Source: Maribellus sp. YY47
GTDB lineage: Bacteria; Bacteroidota; Bacteroidia; Bacteroidales; Prolixibacteraceae
Length of the DNA: 64,000 nucleotides
Reading direction: 5' to 3'
Assembly (NCBI RefSeq): GCF_023111095.1
Contig: NZ_JALGYW010000005.1
Coordinates: 1 to 64,000 of the forward strand
Shown piece by piece: positions 1-7,622 of the stretch. Position 1 is the first letter of the stretch; the number at the start of each line of letters is the position of its first letter. Position numbers and translations under genes: made by a program. A model generated the notes under the pieces. The model saw only the letters and a list, made by a program, of their open reading frames with translations. It was not told the DNA's origin and did not search any database.

Positions 1-39
1 CACAAACAAGATACCATTAAAATTAAAAGCTATAAAAGA

Positions 40-75
40 ACAGACCGTTTCAAAGCTAGCTTTGAAACGGTCTGT
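40..75 (-). terminator. Perfect 36-bp palindrome, likely terminator of the ROK kinase gene
   Basis: The 18 bases at 40-57 are the exact reverse complement of 58-75, so the RNA can form a very stable hairpin. Read on the minus strand, the stem is followed by a U-rich run (complement of 30-39). It lies about 60 bases past the stop of the minus-strand ROK kinase, which fits an intrinsic terminator. A palindromic operator is possible but less likely at a gene end. Confidence 0.7.
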
Positions 76-132
76 GAATCTATTAACTTAGTCCAATAAT
101 CTGTAACGCTTATTTAGGACTAGTCATTCATC

Positions 133-1113
133 TTATTTTTCCAGTTCTTTCCAAACCAGTGCACTTGCTCCAACAATAGCAGCATCGCCAGGTTTCAGTT
201 TCGAAGGAAGGATTTTAATCTTGTTTTTGAAGATCGGGAGCAAGTGTTTTTCCATGCTCTCTTTTGTTGGTTTGAAAATGTATTCACCTGCGGCAGTTGG
301 TCCGCCAAAAAGGAATACAGCTTCAGGACTCAGGTGGTGAACCGTGTCGGCCAAGCCTTGTCCCAACCATTCGCCTGTTTTTTCAAATACTTCCAAAGCA
401 ATTTTATCTCCTTTTTCAGCTGCTTCGAAAATCATTTTTGCATTCAGTTCTTTAAACGATTTGTCAGCAAGCATACTGTCGTTGGCATTATATTGAACCA
501 TCAATTCAAAGGCAGTACGTTTCATTCCGGGTGCAGAGCAATAGGCTTCCAGGTGTCCCAAAGCAGAACATCCGCAAAGTCTTCCATTCGGAATTAAGGT
601 GGTGTGTCCACACTCTCCGGCGAAACCATCGTGGCCATAAACCAGGTCACCGTTAACAACGATACCACTTCCAACACCGGTTCCAAGGGTAAACATCACA
701 AAGTTTTTCATGCCTTTGGCTCCACCATAGATCATTTCTCCCAAAGCTGCTGCATTGGCATCGTTGGTAAGAGCAATGGCTTTCATTTCAGAAAAATGTT
801 TGGTCAGTAATTCCACAAATGGAACCATACCACGGAACGAAAGGTTTGGAGCATATTCGATAGTGCCACTGTAGTAATTACCATTTGGTGCACCTATACC
901 AATTCCCAAAATTTCAATGTCTGCGTTCAGTAGTTTTACCGATTTAATTAATTCTTTGATGGCTGTTGCCAGGTCAGCGATGTAACGGTCGATATCCCCG
1001 TGTGAAGGGGTTGAAATATTATCTTTAACCATTACATTACCTTCCGCATCAACAACTCCGATGGCGGTGTTTGTTCCACCTATATCAACACCTATTGCAA
1101 CTTTTTTCATCAT
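133..1113 (-). CDS. ROK family sugar kinase (glucokinase or N-acetylglucosamine kinase type)
   Basis: Cytoplasmic ROK-fold kinase of 326 residues, normal for a single-domain ROK kinase, expected to phosphorylate a hexose at C6 with ATP. The N-terminus has the phosphate-binding DIGGTN motif (residues 10-15). The central zinc segment starts GHTTLIPNGRLCGC and continues GHLEAYC, so the usual CxCGxxGCxE is modified, with His where the third Cys is normally found. There is no N-terminal helix-turn-helix, so this is a kinase and not a repressor. It opens with two Met codons in a row; either could be the start. It is alone on the minus strand, followed by a strong hairpin. Nearby NagB genes make an amino-sugar substrate plausible, but glucose cannot be excluded. 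Confidence 0.85.
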   Translation of the reverse strand: MMKKVAIGVDIGGTNTAIGVVDAEGNVMVKDNISTPSHGDIDRYIADLATAIKELIKSVKLLNADIEILGIGIGAPNGNYYSGTIEYAPNLSFRGMVPFVELLTKHFSEMKAIALTNDANAAALGEMIYGGAKGMKNFVMFTLGTGVGSGIVVNGDLVYGHDGFAGECGHTTLIPNGRLCGCSALGHLEAYCSAPGMKRTAFELMVQYNANDSMLADKSFKELNAKMIFEAAEKGDKIALEVFEKTGEWLGQGLADTVHHLSPEAVFLFGGPTAAGEYIFKPTKESMEKHLLPIFKNKIKILPSKLKPGDAAIVGASALVWKELEK

Positions 1114-1153
1114 AAATATATTTTTAATTTTTTAGGCTTTTTCTGCAGCTCAG

Positions 1154-1161
1154 CAAATTTA
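1154..1161 (-). promoter_or_regulatory. Possible -7 element for the ROK kinase gene
   Basis: On the minus strand this reads TAAATTTG, a match to the Bacteroidota -7 consensus TAnnTTTG, about 40 bases upstream of the kinase start. I do not see a TTTG -33 element at the right distance, so the call is weak. Confidence 0.3.
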
Positions 1162-1285
1162 AAAATAATATGTAATTCTCCCTGCCTCAATGGCCTTAAT
1201 CATCGAATATTATTGAAATTCCAGTAAGTAAATGGTTATTTTCAGCTCTTTAATCTTTATCTGTGTGAAGTTCGTTCAAGTTCAA

Positions 1286-1300
1286 TAAATTTGCAGGAGG
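1286..1300 (+). promoter_or_regulatory. -7-like element and AGGAGG upstream of yidD
   Basis: TAAATTTG at 1286-1293 matches the Bacteroidota -7 consensus, with no clear -33 partner. AGGAGG at 1295-1300 lies 12 bases before the yidD ATG. It would be an unusually strong Shine-Dalgarno for this phylum, but the spacing is long. If the -7 element is real, transcription would start inside or just after AGGAGG, so the two readings compete. Confidence 0.3.
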
Positions 1301-1312
1301 TAAAAGAAGCTT

Positions 1313-1582
1313 ATGCGCAACCTGGGGAAAAGAATACTGCAGCTACTTGGATGGATATTACTGGTGCCGGTTTATATTTATAAATACGCTATTTCTCCGT
1401 ATACTCCAGCCTCGTGCAGACACGTGCCTACCTGTTCGGAATATGCGGTTCAGGCGATTAAAATTCATGGTCCCTTCCGTGGATTTGTGCTTACCGTAAA
1501 AAGAATCTCAAGGTGTCACCCCTGGGGAACACATGGCTATGACCCGGTTCCTCCAAAAAAAGAAAAGAAGAAAAAGACTTAG
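1313..1582 (+). CDS. yidD: YidD membrane protein insertion efficiency factor
   Basis: Small inner-membrane-associated protein of 89 residues that helps the YidC/Sec machinery insert membrane proteins. The sequence shows the family pattern: a hydrophobic N-terminal helix (residues 10-25), the YKYAISPY segment, conserved cysteines in SCRHVPTCSEYA, and the RISRCHPWG...GYDPVP end. The Lys-rich tail is typical. In many bacteria yidD sits in the rpmH-rnpA-yidC cluster; here it stands alone just upstream of a metal transporter operon that has its own promoter-like element, so a functional link with that operon is not implied. Confidence 0.95.
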   Translation: MRNLGKRILQLLGWILLVPVYIYKYAISPYTPASCRHVPTCSEYAVQAIKIHGPFRGFVLTVKRISRCHPWGTHGYDPVPPKKEKKKKT

Positions 1583-1595
1583 TTCTTTTAGCCGG

Positions 1596-1624
1596 TTGTA
1601 ATCAAAAACATAAAACTAAATTTG
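1596..1624 (+). promoter_or_regulatory. Bacteroidota-type promoter for the metal ABC operon
   Basis: TTG at 1596-1598, an 18-base spacer and TAAATTTG at 1617-1624 match the TTTG / TAnnTTTG promoter of the phylum. Transcription would begin around 1630, leaving a leader of about 35 bases before the ATG at 1666. I see no obvious Zur or Fur-type palindrome in this short stretch. Confidence 0.55.
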
Positions 1625-1665
1625 TAAGAAGTTGTTCTATTGTGAGCATTAAATAACGAAAACAG

Positions 1666-2529
1666 ATGAGAAAAATTTTGTTCATATTGGCCATGGCGTT
1701 TGTTGTGGCGTCTTGTGGGTCAGGGAAGCAGGAAAAAGCAAAGGTGATAACGGTAAGCATATTACCGCAAAAAACATTTGTTCAAAAAATTGTTGGCGAT
1801 GATTTTCCCGTGAATGTGTTGATTCCTCCGGGAGCGAGTCCGGCAACCTACACGCTTTTGCCCTCGCAGTTAAAAGATATTTCGCAGTCGGCCGTTTGGT
1901 TTCGCATTGGTTATATCGCTTTTGAACATTCGTGGAAAGACAAAATTGCGCAGACCAACTCCGACATGAAAGTAATTAATATAGCGGAAGGGCTCGATTT
2001 AATTGCTGATCAGATGGAACAACACGGTGATCATGTTCATATTGACGGTGTTGATCCACATGTGTGGTTGTCTCCGGCAATGGTTAAGCAAATGGCAAAA
2101 GTAATTCTGGATGAAGTGTCAAAGCTTAATCCGGAGAAAGCAGATGAGTACGAAGCCAACTATCAAAAGTTTGTAGAGGAGTGTGATCAGCTGGATGCGG
2201 AACTTAAAAGCAAACTGGAACCCTACAAGGGCAGGAAATTTATTGTCTTTCATCCCAGCCTTGCTTACTACGCCCGCGAATATGGTCTCGACCAGTATTC
2301 CCTCGAAACGGGCGGAAAAGAGCCAACACCGCAGCATATGAAAGAAATAGTCGACATGGCTAACGAGAACGATATCCGGGTTATTTATATTCAAAGTGAG
2401 TTCGATCGCGATCATGCGCGGGTGTTTGCCGAGGAGATCACAGGAAAAGTTATAGAGGTTTGGCCGTTGAATCCGGAATGGGCCGAAAACCTGAGGTCGA
2501 TGACAGACATTCTAATACAGAATTTTTAA
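1666..2529 (+). CDS. Metal ABC transporter substrate-binding lipoprotein (ZnuA/TroA family)
   Basis: Periplasmic, lipid-anchored receptor that delivers a divalent metal (Zn or Mn are usual for the family) to the adjacent permease. A signal peptide ends in a lipobox, VVAS followed by Cys17. The TroA fold is recognisable from SILPQKTFV, GASPATYT, DPHVWLSP and FHPSLAYYAREYGL. The ligand His in DPH (His132) and that in FHP (His196) are present, but the position normally occupied by the first His, in a GADPHTY-like motif, is Ala60. A short His-rich loop (His120, His123, His125) precedes DPH. The stop codon overlaps the start of the ATPase gene as TAATG, indicating translational coupling. Metal identity cannot be read from the sequence. 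Confidence 0.9.
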   Translation: MRKILFILAMAFVVASCGSGKQEKAKVITVSILPQKTFVQKIVGDDFPVNVLIPPGASPATYTLLPSQLKDISQSAVWFRIGYIAFEHSWKDKIAQTNSDMKVINIAEGLDLIADQMEQHGDHVHIDGVDPHVWLSPAMVKQMAKVILDEVSKLNPEKADEYEANYQKFVEECDQLDAELKSKLEPYKGRKFIVFHPSLAYYAREYGLDQYSLETGGKEPTPQHMKEIVDMANENDIRVIYIQSEFDRDHARVFAEEITGKVIEVWPLNPEWAENLRSMTDILIQNF

Positions 2530-3275
2530 TGGAGCCACTCGTTAAAATAGAAAATCTTACCTGCGGGTACGACAAGGTTCCGGTATTGGAAAACGTTAGC
2601 CTGGAAGTAAACGAATGCGATTTTCTGGGAGTAATCGGACCCAATGGCGGAGGGAAAACAACTTTGCTAAAAGCAATTTTGGGCCTGGTTAAACCAATGA
2701 AAGGGAAAATAAAGTTTGGGTACGATTTGCAGGGGCGCAAGAAGCCGATTGGCTATTTGCCACAGGTACGGCACATCGATAAAAAATTCCCGATTACCGT
2801 GTTCGATGTCGTGCTCTCGGGCTCGATAATGACGGGTAATAACCGTCCAAAAGCAGAAGAGCGGAAGAAAGCGGAAGCGCTTCTCGCCGAAATGGGAATC
2901 CTGGACATTCGCCACAAAGCCATCGGTGAACTTTCGGGCGGTCAAATGCAGCGTGTTTTTCTGTGCCGGGCCTTACTGAGCGACCCCAAACTTCTGATTC
3001 TGGATGAACCGGATACCTTTGTGGATAACCGTTTTGAAGGAGAGTTGTACGAGAAACTTCGGGCGCTGAACAAAGAAATTGCTATTATCCTGGTTTCGCA
3101 CGATGTAGGTACAATTTCGAGTTATGTGAAAACGATTGCCTGTGTCAATAATTCGCTTCACTATCATCCGAGTAACATCATTACCCAGGAGCAACTGGAG
3201 GGGTACAATTGCCCGATTCAGGTGATTACACATGGCGAAATTCCTCACACAGTATTAAAGTATCATCAGCATTGA
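2529..3275 (+). CDS. Metal ABC transporter ATP-binding protein (ZnuC-like)
   Basis: Cytoplasmic ATPase of 248 residues that powers metal uptake with the binding lipoprotein and permease on either side. It has Walker A (GPNGGGKTT), the ABC signature LSGGQMQR, Walker B (LLILDEPDT) and the switch His in VSHDVG. I chose the ATG at 2529, which overlaps the preceding TAA and gives the normal N-terminus MEPLVKIENLTCGYD; an upstream in-frame start at 2460 would overlap the binding-protein gene by 70 bases and add residues with no family counterpart. Two bases separate its stop from the permease start. Confidence 0.93.
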   Translation: MEPLVKIENLTCGYDKVPVLENVSLEVNECDFLGVIGPNGGGKTTLLKAILGLVKPMKGKIKFGYDLQGRKKPIGYLPQVRHIDKKFPITVFDVVLSGSIMTGNNRPKAEERKKAEALLAEMGILDIRHKAIGELSGGQMQRVFLCRALLSDPKLLILDEPDTFVDNRFEGELYEKLRALNKEIAIILVSHDVGTISSYVKTIACVNNSLHYHPSNIITQEQLEGYNCPIQVITHGEIPHTVLKYHQH

Positions 3276-3277
3276 AT

Positions 3278-4087
3278 ATGAACGCTATAATCGAACTATT
3301 TAATTACGATTTCTTTCAGAAGGCATTTCTGGCAACTGTTTTTGCGAGTATCTCCTGTGGCATTATCGGGAGTTATATTGTCGCACGCCGGATTGTTTTT
3401 ATCAGCGGCGGTATCACTCATGCTTCGTTTGGAGGAATCGGCCTTGCTTTTTTACTGGGCTTTAATCCTTTACTGGGAGCGGTGCTGTTTGCTGTACTGG
3501 CAGCCATGGGAATCCAGGTATTTACCAAAATTGCCGAAATACGTGAAGATTCGTCGATCGCCATCTGGTGGTCGCTCGGCATGGCGCTTGGGATCATTTT
3601 TGTGTTTATGACTCCCGGTTACACGCCCAACCTGATGAGCTATCTTTTCGGAAATATTCTTACCGTTACCAGCTCCGAGCTTTGGTGGATGTTTATGCTC
3701 AATGTGGTGATTGTTTCGTTCTTCACTCTCTTTTTACGACAGATTCTTTACATTGCCTTCGACGAGGAATATGCCCGGACAGCAGGATTGCCGGTGAATT
3801 TGTTTAATTATCTCATCATGACGTTGATTGCTCTAACGGTGGTGTTAAACATCAGGGTGGTGGGAATTATTCTTATTTTATCGTTGCTGACTATTCCGCA
3901 AGCCTCGGCTAATCTTTTCACCAAAGATTTTAAGAGACTGATTGTTTTGTCGTCGGTATTTGCCTTTTTGGGGACGATGATCGGATTGTTTATCTCCTAT
4001 TTTCTGGATATCCCGTCGGGAGCAGCAATTATCTTCACATTGGTTGTAATGTTTGGTGTGCTTCGGGGAGTTAAGGCATTGTTGTAA
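3278..4087 (+). CDS. Metal ABC transporter permease (ABC-3 family, ZnuB-like)
   Basis: Polytopic inner-membrane permease of 269 residues forming the translocation channel of the metal transporter. Several hydrophobic helices are visible, beginning FLATVFASISCGIIGSYIV, followed by the family segment RRIVFISGGITHASFGGIG. The chosen ATG at 3278 gives the usual short cytoplasmic N-terminus; a start at 3209 would overlap the ATPase gene. The stop codon TAA at 4085-4087 shares its last base with the ATG of the following small cysteine-rich gene, so that gene is probably translated by coupling to the permease. Confidence 0.92.
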   Translation: MNAIIELFNYDFFQKAFLATVFASISCGIIGSYIVARRIVFISGGITHASFGGIGLAFLLGFNPLLGAVLFAVLAAMGIQVFTKIAEIREDSSIAIWWSLGMALGIIFVFMTPGYTPNLMSYLFGNILTVTSSELWWMFMLNVVIVSFFTLFLRQILYIAFDEEYARTAGLPVNLFNYLIMTLIALTVVLNIRVVGIILILSLLTIPQASANLFTKDFKRLIVLSSVFAFLGTMIGLFISYFLDIPSGAAIIFTLVVMFGVLRGVKALL

Positions 4088-4266
4088 TGTTGGGTCAAAA
4101 AAAGGAAAAGTTTTATCAGTGCAAGAACTGTGGTTTTGAATTTTCGAACCTTGAGGTGGATCGTGTTTGCAGTAACTGTTTTGCCTGCACCGGATGCGAA
4201 GTGTATACTTGCCCGTCTTGCAATTCAGAGGTTGTGGTAAAGCCGATCAGAAAAATAGATTCTTAG
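4087..4266 (+). CDS. 59-residue protein with four CxxC pairs, coupled to the metal ABC operon
   Basis: The frame runs from the ATG overlapping the permease stop (TAATG) to TAG at 4264-4266. The product starts MLGQKKEKFYQCKNCGF and carries eight cysteines as four CxxC pairs: Cys12/15, 28/31, 34/37 and 42/45. That is enough for two zinc-ribbon-like metal sites in 59 residues. There is no signal peptide or membrane segment, so it should be cytoplasmic. I do not recognise a named family; short zinc-ribbon proteins are common. Its place as the last gene of a metal uptake operon, with the same TAATG overlap seen earlier in the operon, suggests a metal-binding accessory role such as buffer, chaperone or sensor. 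That role is inference. Confidence 0.75.
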   Translation: MLGQKKEKFYQCKNCGFEFSNLEVDRVCSNCFACTGCEVYTCPSCNSEVVVKPIRKIDS

Positions 4267-4347
4267 TTTGATAAATCCTGATTTTCCGGAATAACGTGTT
4301 TTCTGCGTTTGTTAAGTCTGCAAATTAAATTGAGATTACCATAAACA

Positions 4348-4380
4348 AAAACTGCCCGGCGATTAAGCACGGGCAGTTTT
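4348..4380. terminator. Bidirectional terminator between the metal operon and nagB
   Basis: An 11-bp perfect stem (4348-4358 with 4370-4380, AAAACTGCCCG and complement) around an 11-base loop, flanked by A-rich and T-rich tracts on the two sides. It lies between convergent genes and can stop transcription from both. Confidence 0.85.
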
Positions 4381-4399
4381 ATTTTTTACGATTATGATA

Positions 4400-5179
4400 T
4401 TAATAAGCTTCCTTAAAGTATTTAACCGTTCCGACTTTCAATTCCATGGTAGCTTCTTCGTCGCAAACAATAACCCCGTTTGGGTGAGCCTGCAAAGCCG
4501 AAAGTGTCCACATGTGATTCATGCCGTTTTCAACTACATTCTGCAATGCTCTTGCTTTCTTGTATCCGTTAACAATAATCAGCACTTCGTTGGCATCCAA
4601 AACGGTTTGTACACCCACTGTTAGGGCTTGTTTTGGCACCAGTGTGAGGTCGTTGTCAAAGAAACGCGAATTGGCAACTATGGTGTCGTAGTTCAGGTTA
4701 ACCAGTCGGGTGCGCGACTGCAGCGATGAACCGGGTACGTTAAAGGCCAGGTGGCCGTCGGCTCCCATTCCGCCCATAAACAATTCGATTCCTCCGAAAG
4801 CTTTGATTTTTTCTTCGTAATCTGCGCATTCTTTGTCCAGATCACTTGCATTGCCATTCAAAATATGGATGTTTTCCTTTTTGATGTCGATGTGATCAAA
4901 GAAATTGGTGAACATGAAGCTGTGGTAGCTTTCGGGGTGGTCTTCAGCAATGTTAACGTATTCGTCCATGTTGAACGTAACTACGTTGGCAAACGATACC
5001 CTTCCTGCTTTGTACAGGTCGATCAAAGCTTTATAAGTTCCAAGAGGCGACGAACCGGTTGGTAAACCCATAACAAACGGTTTTTCAGGTGTTGGATGAA
5101 ATTCGTTGATGCGGGTGGCAATATGGTTGGCTGCCCAGGCACTGAGTTCGTCGTAATTGTTATGAATAATAAGTTTCAT
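4400..5179 (-). CDS. nagB: Glucosamine-6-phosphate deaminase (NagB family) with altered active-site residue
   Basis: NagB converts glucosamine-6-phosphate to fructose-6-phosphate and ammonia, joining amino-sugar catabolism to glycolysis. This 259-residue protein aligns without gaps to the E. coli enzyme around the active site: phosphate loop TGSSPLG, FNMDEY with Asp72, then Asp141 and His143 in GADGHLAFN. The Glu148 that completes the E. coli Asp-His-Glu relay is Val148 here (codon GTA). The C-terminal half ([39 protein letters not shown]) is fully conserved. I use the ATG at 5179, which gives the family start [11 protein letters not shown]; a GTG at 5204-5206 would add nine residues. It lies downstream of a NagB/PIG-L fusion and a ROK repressor and has its own promoter-like element. 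Confidence 0.88.
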   Translation of the reverse strand: MKLIIHNNYDELSAWAANHIATRINEFHPTPEKPFVMGLPTGSSPLGTYKALIDLYKAGRVSFANVVTFNMDEYVNIAEDHPESYHSFMFTNFFDHIDIKKENIHILNGNASDLDKECADYEEKIKAFGGIELFMGGMGADGHLAFNVPGSSLQSRTRLVNLNYDTIVANSRFFDNDLTLVPKQALTVGVQTVLDANEVLIIVNGYKKARALQNVVENGMNHMWTLSALQAHPNGVIVCDEEATMELKVGTVKYFKEAY

Positions 5180-5206
5180 TTTATATGATTTTTGATTTTT
5201 AGACAC

Positions 5207-5261
5207 TCTCCCGTTTGTACGGGAGAAATGTCAAAAGTATTCAAATTAATCTTATCCCAAA
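5207..5261 (-). promoter_or_regulatory. Promoter and 5'-end hairpin for nagB
   Basis: On the minus strand TTTG (5261-5258), an 18-base gap and TACTTTTG (5239-5232) match the phylum's promoter. The -33 element lies within the last codons of the upstream gene. Immediately downstream, TCTCCCGT (5207-5214) and ACGGGAGA (5219-5226) form an 8-bp stem with a 4-base loop, which would sit at or very near the 5' end of the transcript. The hairpin could stabilise the mRNA; it is not followed by a U-run, so it is a poor terminator for the upstream gene. Confidence 0.5.
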
Positions 5262-7558
5262 TCCTCCATTACTTTTCCCAGCTTTTCTGATGCGTCCAGG
5301 AATTCCTGTACGGTCAGCTCGCGGTAATAAATCATTCCGTGAGTTGCTCTAAGCAGTGGTGATTCGTTTTCGTAGAAGAAGTTTTTACCCAGTAACAACT
5401 CAATTTGTTTGTGTTGTTCGAACCATACTTTGCGTGTTACATCACTAAATTTACCATCGAGCTGGTAACTTGGGAACGATGCGTTTACCTGGGTGATATA
5501 GCATTCAGAGAACGACTGATCGAGCGTTGCCAGTGAATTCAGCGATACCGGAACAAGCACTTCCACATCCCATGGATTATATCTGAACCAAACGTTGCGG
5601 TAACCTACAATGCGCAGCTGGCTGAGGTCTTCTTCCTTGCTCCACTCGGCCACTGCTTTACTAACGGCCTGCAATACTTTGTAGTGCGTGTCGGGGCCGC
5701 TTCCCTGCGGATCCATGGCAAGGCTGATAACCGTTGGTTTGTATTTTCTGAAATCGTTAAGAATAGGCAGCACATCGTTTTCGAACGAAGATTCTCCCGA
5801 ATAGAAACCAAGGTGAAGGTGGTGAACGTTTTTCACCATTGTTCCGTAATGCGCCCAAACCAGTTCTTCTTCAAACTCACGGATCATTCCTTTGAGTTTT
5901 CCAATTTTTGGAGGGTTTTTACCTCCGTCGTAACTGTTTTTCAGTACCGTAAGGATTTCATCAATCACTTCGCGTAATTGCGCTTCATTCTTGATATCCC
6001 AGAGAGAAACCAGCGCTCTTACCACCCGGTGGCAAACACCGCGGCGTTTTTCTTCGGCATCCTGAGCTGCGATGTTATCGAGGTAGTGATAAATATCTTT
6101 GTCCCATTTGTACTTGTACCCTTTTTCAAAGAAATCAGGGAAATTGATCATTTCGATTTTTCCGTGATTCATCAGTTCCAATGTATCCAGCAGCACATCG
6201 TTCAGGAAAGTATTGGTAACGGCAGAATACCCTGATGTCATTACAGAGAAGTGCAATTCGTTGCTGGCTTCGCGCGACTGACGGTTAGTGATGGGCATAA
6301 TGCCAAGCATAATGTCGTCGTGGTGAGGACCGGTATGGTAATACACCTGGTTTTTCTGGTGTTCCATTCCCTTTTGAAGTTTGGCCAGGATGGAATCGAT
6401 TACCGACTGAACCGTATTTTCGTTCAGGCCTGGAATCATGCTACAGTATTTGTCGGCTTTCAGATCGGCCAGTTCGAGTTTCGGGCCAAACTTGTTGATC
6501 TTTTTGCACAGATCGATAACCGCACGCTCTGTTTTCTGGTGGTTCCAGGGCGAACACTTGAAGTAGCAGTCGATTGCATCATCGAGTTTTACCGCGGCGC
6601 CATCGGTCAGGTAAAAGCGTGCATTTTCGAGTCCTTGCAACGATGTTGCCGGGTAACAAATGCTTGGTTCGCTTTCGATCGAATGTTTGATCACATCGGC
6701 AATCGCTTCTCCTGCAGCGTATATAATTGCTTTGTTTTTAGCATTGTAAGTTAATGTTCCCAAACCAATGGTAATTACCAGTCGGTTTCTTGAAACCTCA
6801 ATACCTCCCAAATCAACCGCAGTAACGGCCTGTGTTTCGAAGTTGGTTTCAGTAAGTCGGGTAGCTGAGAAATGATCGGTACCACGGGTATTGAAAGCAA
6901 TATGACCATCGGGGCCAATGCCACTCATGAAAAATCCGATTCCACCTTTTTCCCTGATTTTGGTTTCGTAGGCGCGACACCAGTTATCAATTTTAAAAAT
7001 CGAACGTTTTTGCAGCTGCTCCATGTGCGTTTTTGCTTCGCGGTAGCGCAGCGTAAGGTCGATTTTGAAATCAGGGAAAACTTCGCTGAAATGTTTGCCT
7101 TCTGCCAGTTCAATATCTTCCGAATTGATCAGCAATGCCTTTTCGGCATCGAAACCAAAACCTTTAATGTAATGTTCAACAGCGTAGTTGTACAAACTGT
7201 TGTGTTGTTTTGGATCGATGGGGAAGAATTCGCCCATTTGTACAAAAGTCAATCCACTCAGGTCAGGCTTTGCAACTCCGGCCAAACCATATTCTTCCCG
7301 AATCTTAACACCTTTGGGATTATCCCAGTTGTCGAGCAGGAAGTGCGTATAATTCTGAAAAAACGAAGCTGTTTTTGCAATCGGAAGACTGACAACTCCC
7401 TGAGGGTTTTCACTTACCCATTCAAGGAAACTCAACGATGACAATAATCCCAGTTTTGGGAAACTATCAGAAGCTATGTAGGGAACACGAGTAGTAATTG
7501 CTTGAAGTTGGGTTTCTTTCAGAAACGCTTCTTCAACTTTCGTAAAATTATGTTTCAT
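5252..7558 (-). CDS. NagB-like sugar-phosphate isomerase/deaminase domain fused to a PIG-L (LmbE-like) deacetylase domain
   Basis: A 768-residue protein of a two-domain type I know from Bacteroidota, usually annotated glucosamine-6-phosphate deaminase. Residues about 30-330 are a divergent NagB domain, with GIGPDGHIAFN keeping the catalytic Asp217 and His219. The residue equivalent to E. coli Asp72 is Gly109 (FVQMGEFF for FxxMDEY), and the Glu148 equivalent is Thr224. Residues about 405-680 resemble the PIG-L/LmbE zinc deacetylase fold: GPHHDD at 410-415 stands for the HPDD metal motif and a later DPQGSGPDTH supplies possible further ligands. No signal peptide is seen, so it is cytoplasmic. 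It lies between the ROK regulator and nagB. A deacetylation and deamination sequence on an acetylated amino-sugar phosphate is plausible, but the missing residues make the NagB reaction uncertain. Confidence 0.8.
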   Translation of the reverse strand: MKHNFTKVEEAFLKETQLQAITTRVPYIASDSFPKLGLLSSLSFLEWVSENPQGVVSLPIAKTASFFQNYTHFLLDNWDNPKGVKIREEYGLAGVAKPDLSGLTFVQMGEFFPIDPKQHNSLYNYAVEHYIKGFGFDAEKALLINSEDIELAEGKHFSEVFPDFKIDLTLRYREAKTHMEQLQKRSIFKIDNWCRAYETKIREKGGIGFFMSGIGPDGHIAFNTRGTDHFSATRLTETNFETQAVTAVDLGGIEVSRNRLVITIGLGTLTYNAKNKAIIYAAGEAIADVIKHSIESEPSICYPATSLQGLENARFYLTDGAAVKLDDAIDCYFKCSPWNHQKTERAVIDLCKKINKFGPKLELADLKADKYCSMIPGLNENTVQSVIDSILAKLQKGMEHQKNQVYYHTGPHHDDIMLGIMPITNRQSREASNELHFSVMTSGYSAVTNTFLNDVLLDTLELMNHGKIEMINFPDFFEKGYKYKWDKDIYHYLDNIAAQDAEEKRRGVCHRVVRALVSLWDIKNEAQLREVIDEILTVLKNSYDGGKNPPKIGKLKGMIREFEEELVWAHYGTMVKNVHHLHLGFYSGESSFENDVLPILNDFRKYKPTVISLAMDPQGSGPDTHYKVLQAVSKAVAEWSKEEDLSQLRIVGYRNVWFRYNPWDVEVLVPVSLNSLATLDQSFSECYITQVNASFPSYQLDGKFSDVTRKVWFEQHKQIELLLGKNFFYENESPLLRATHGMIYYRELTVQEFLDASEKLGKVMEDLG

Positions 7559-7622
7559 TTTATTTTATATGTTTTCTGCTATCACAGTTACGGATATATT
7601 AACATCCGGTTCTTCTTTTGGT

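Noticed and set aside
244-597. Plus-strand open frame opposite the ROK kinase gene
   Set aside because: Antisense to a well-supported gene; no family features. The many similar frames opposite nagB, nrdJ, susC and lacZ were dropped for the same reason.
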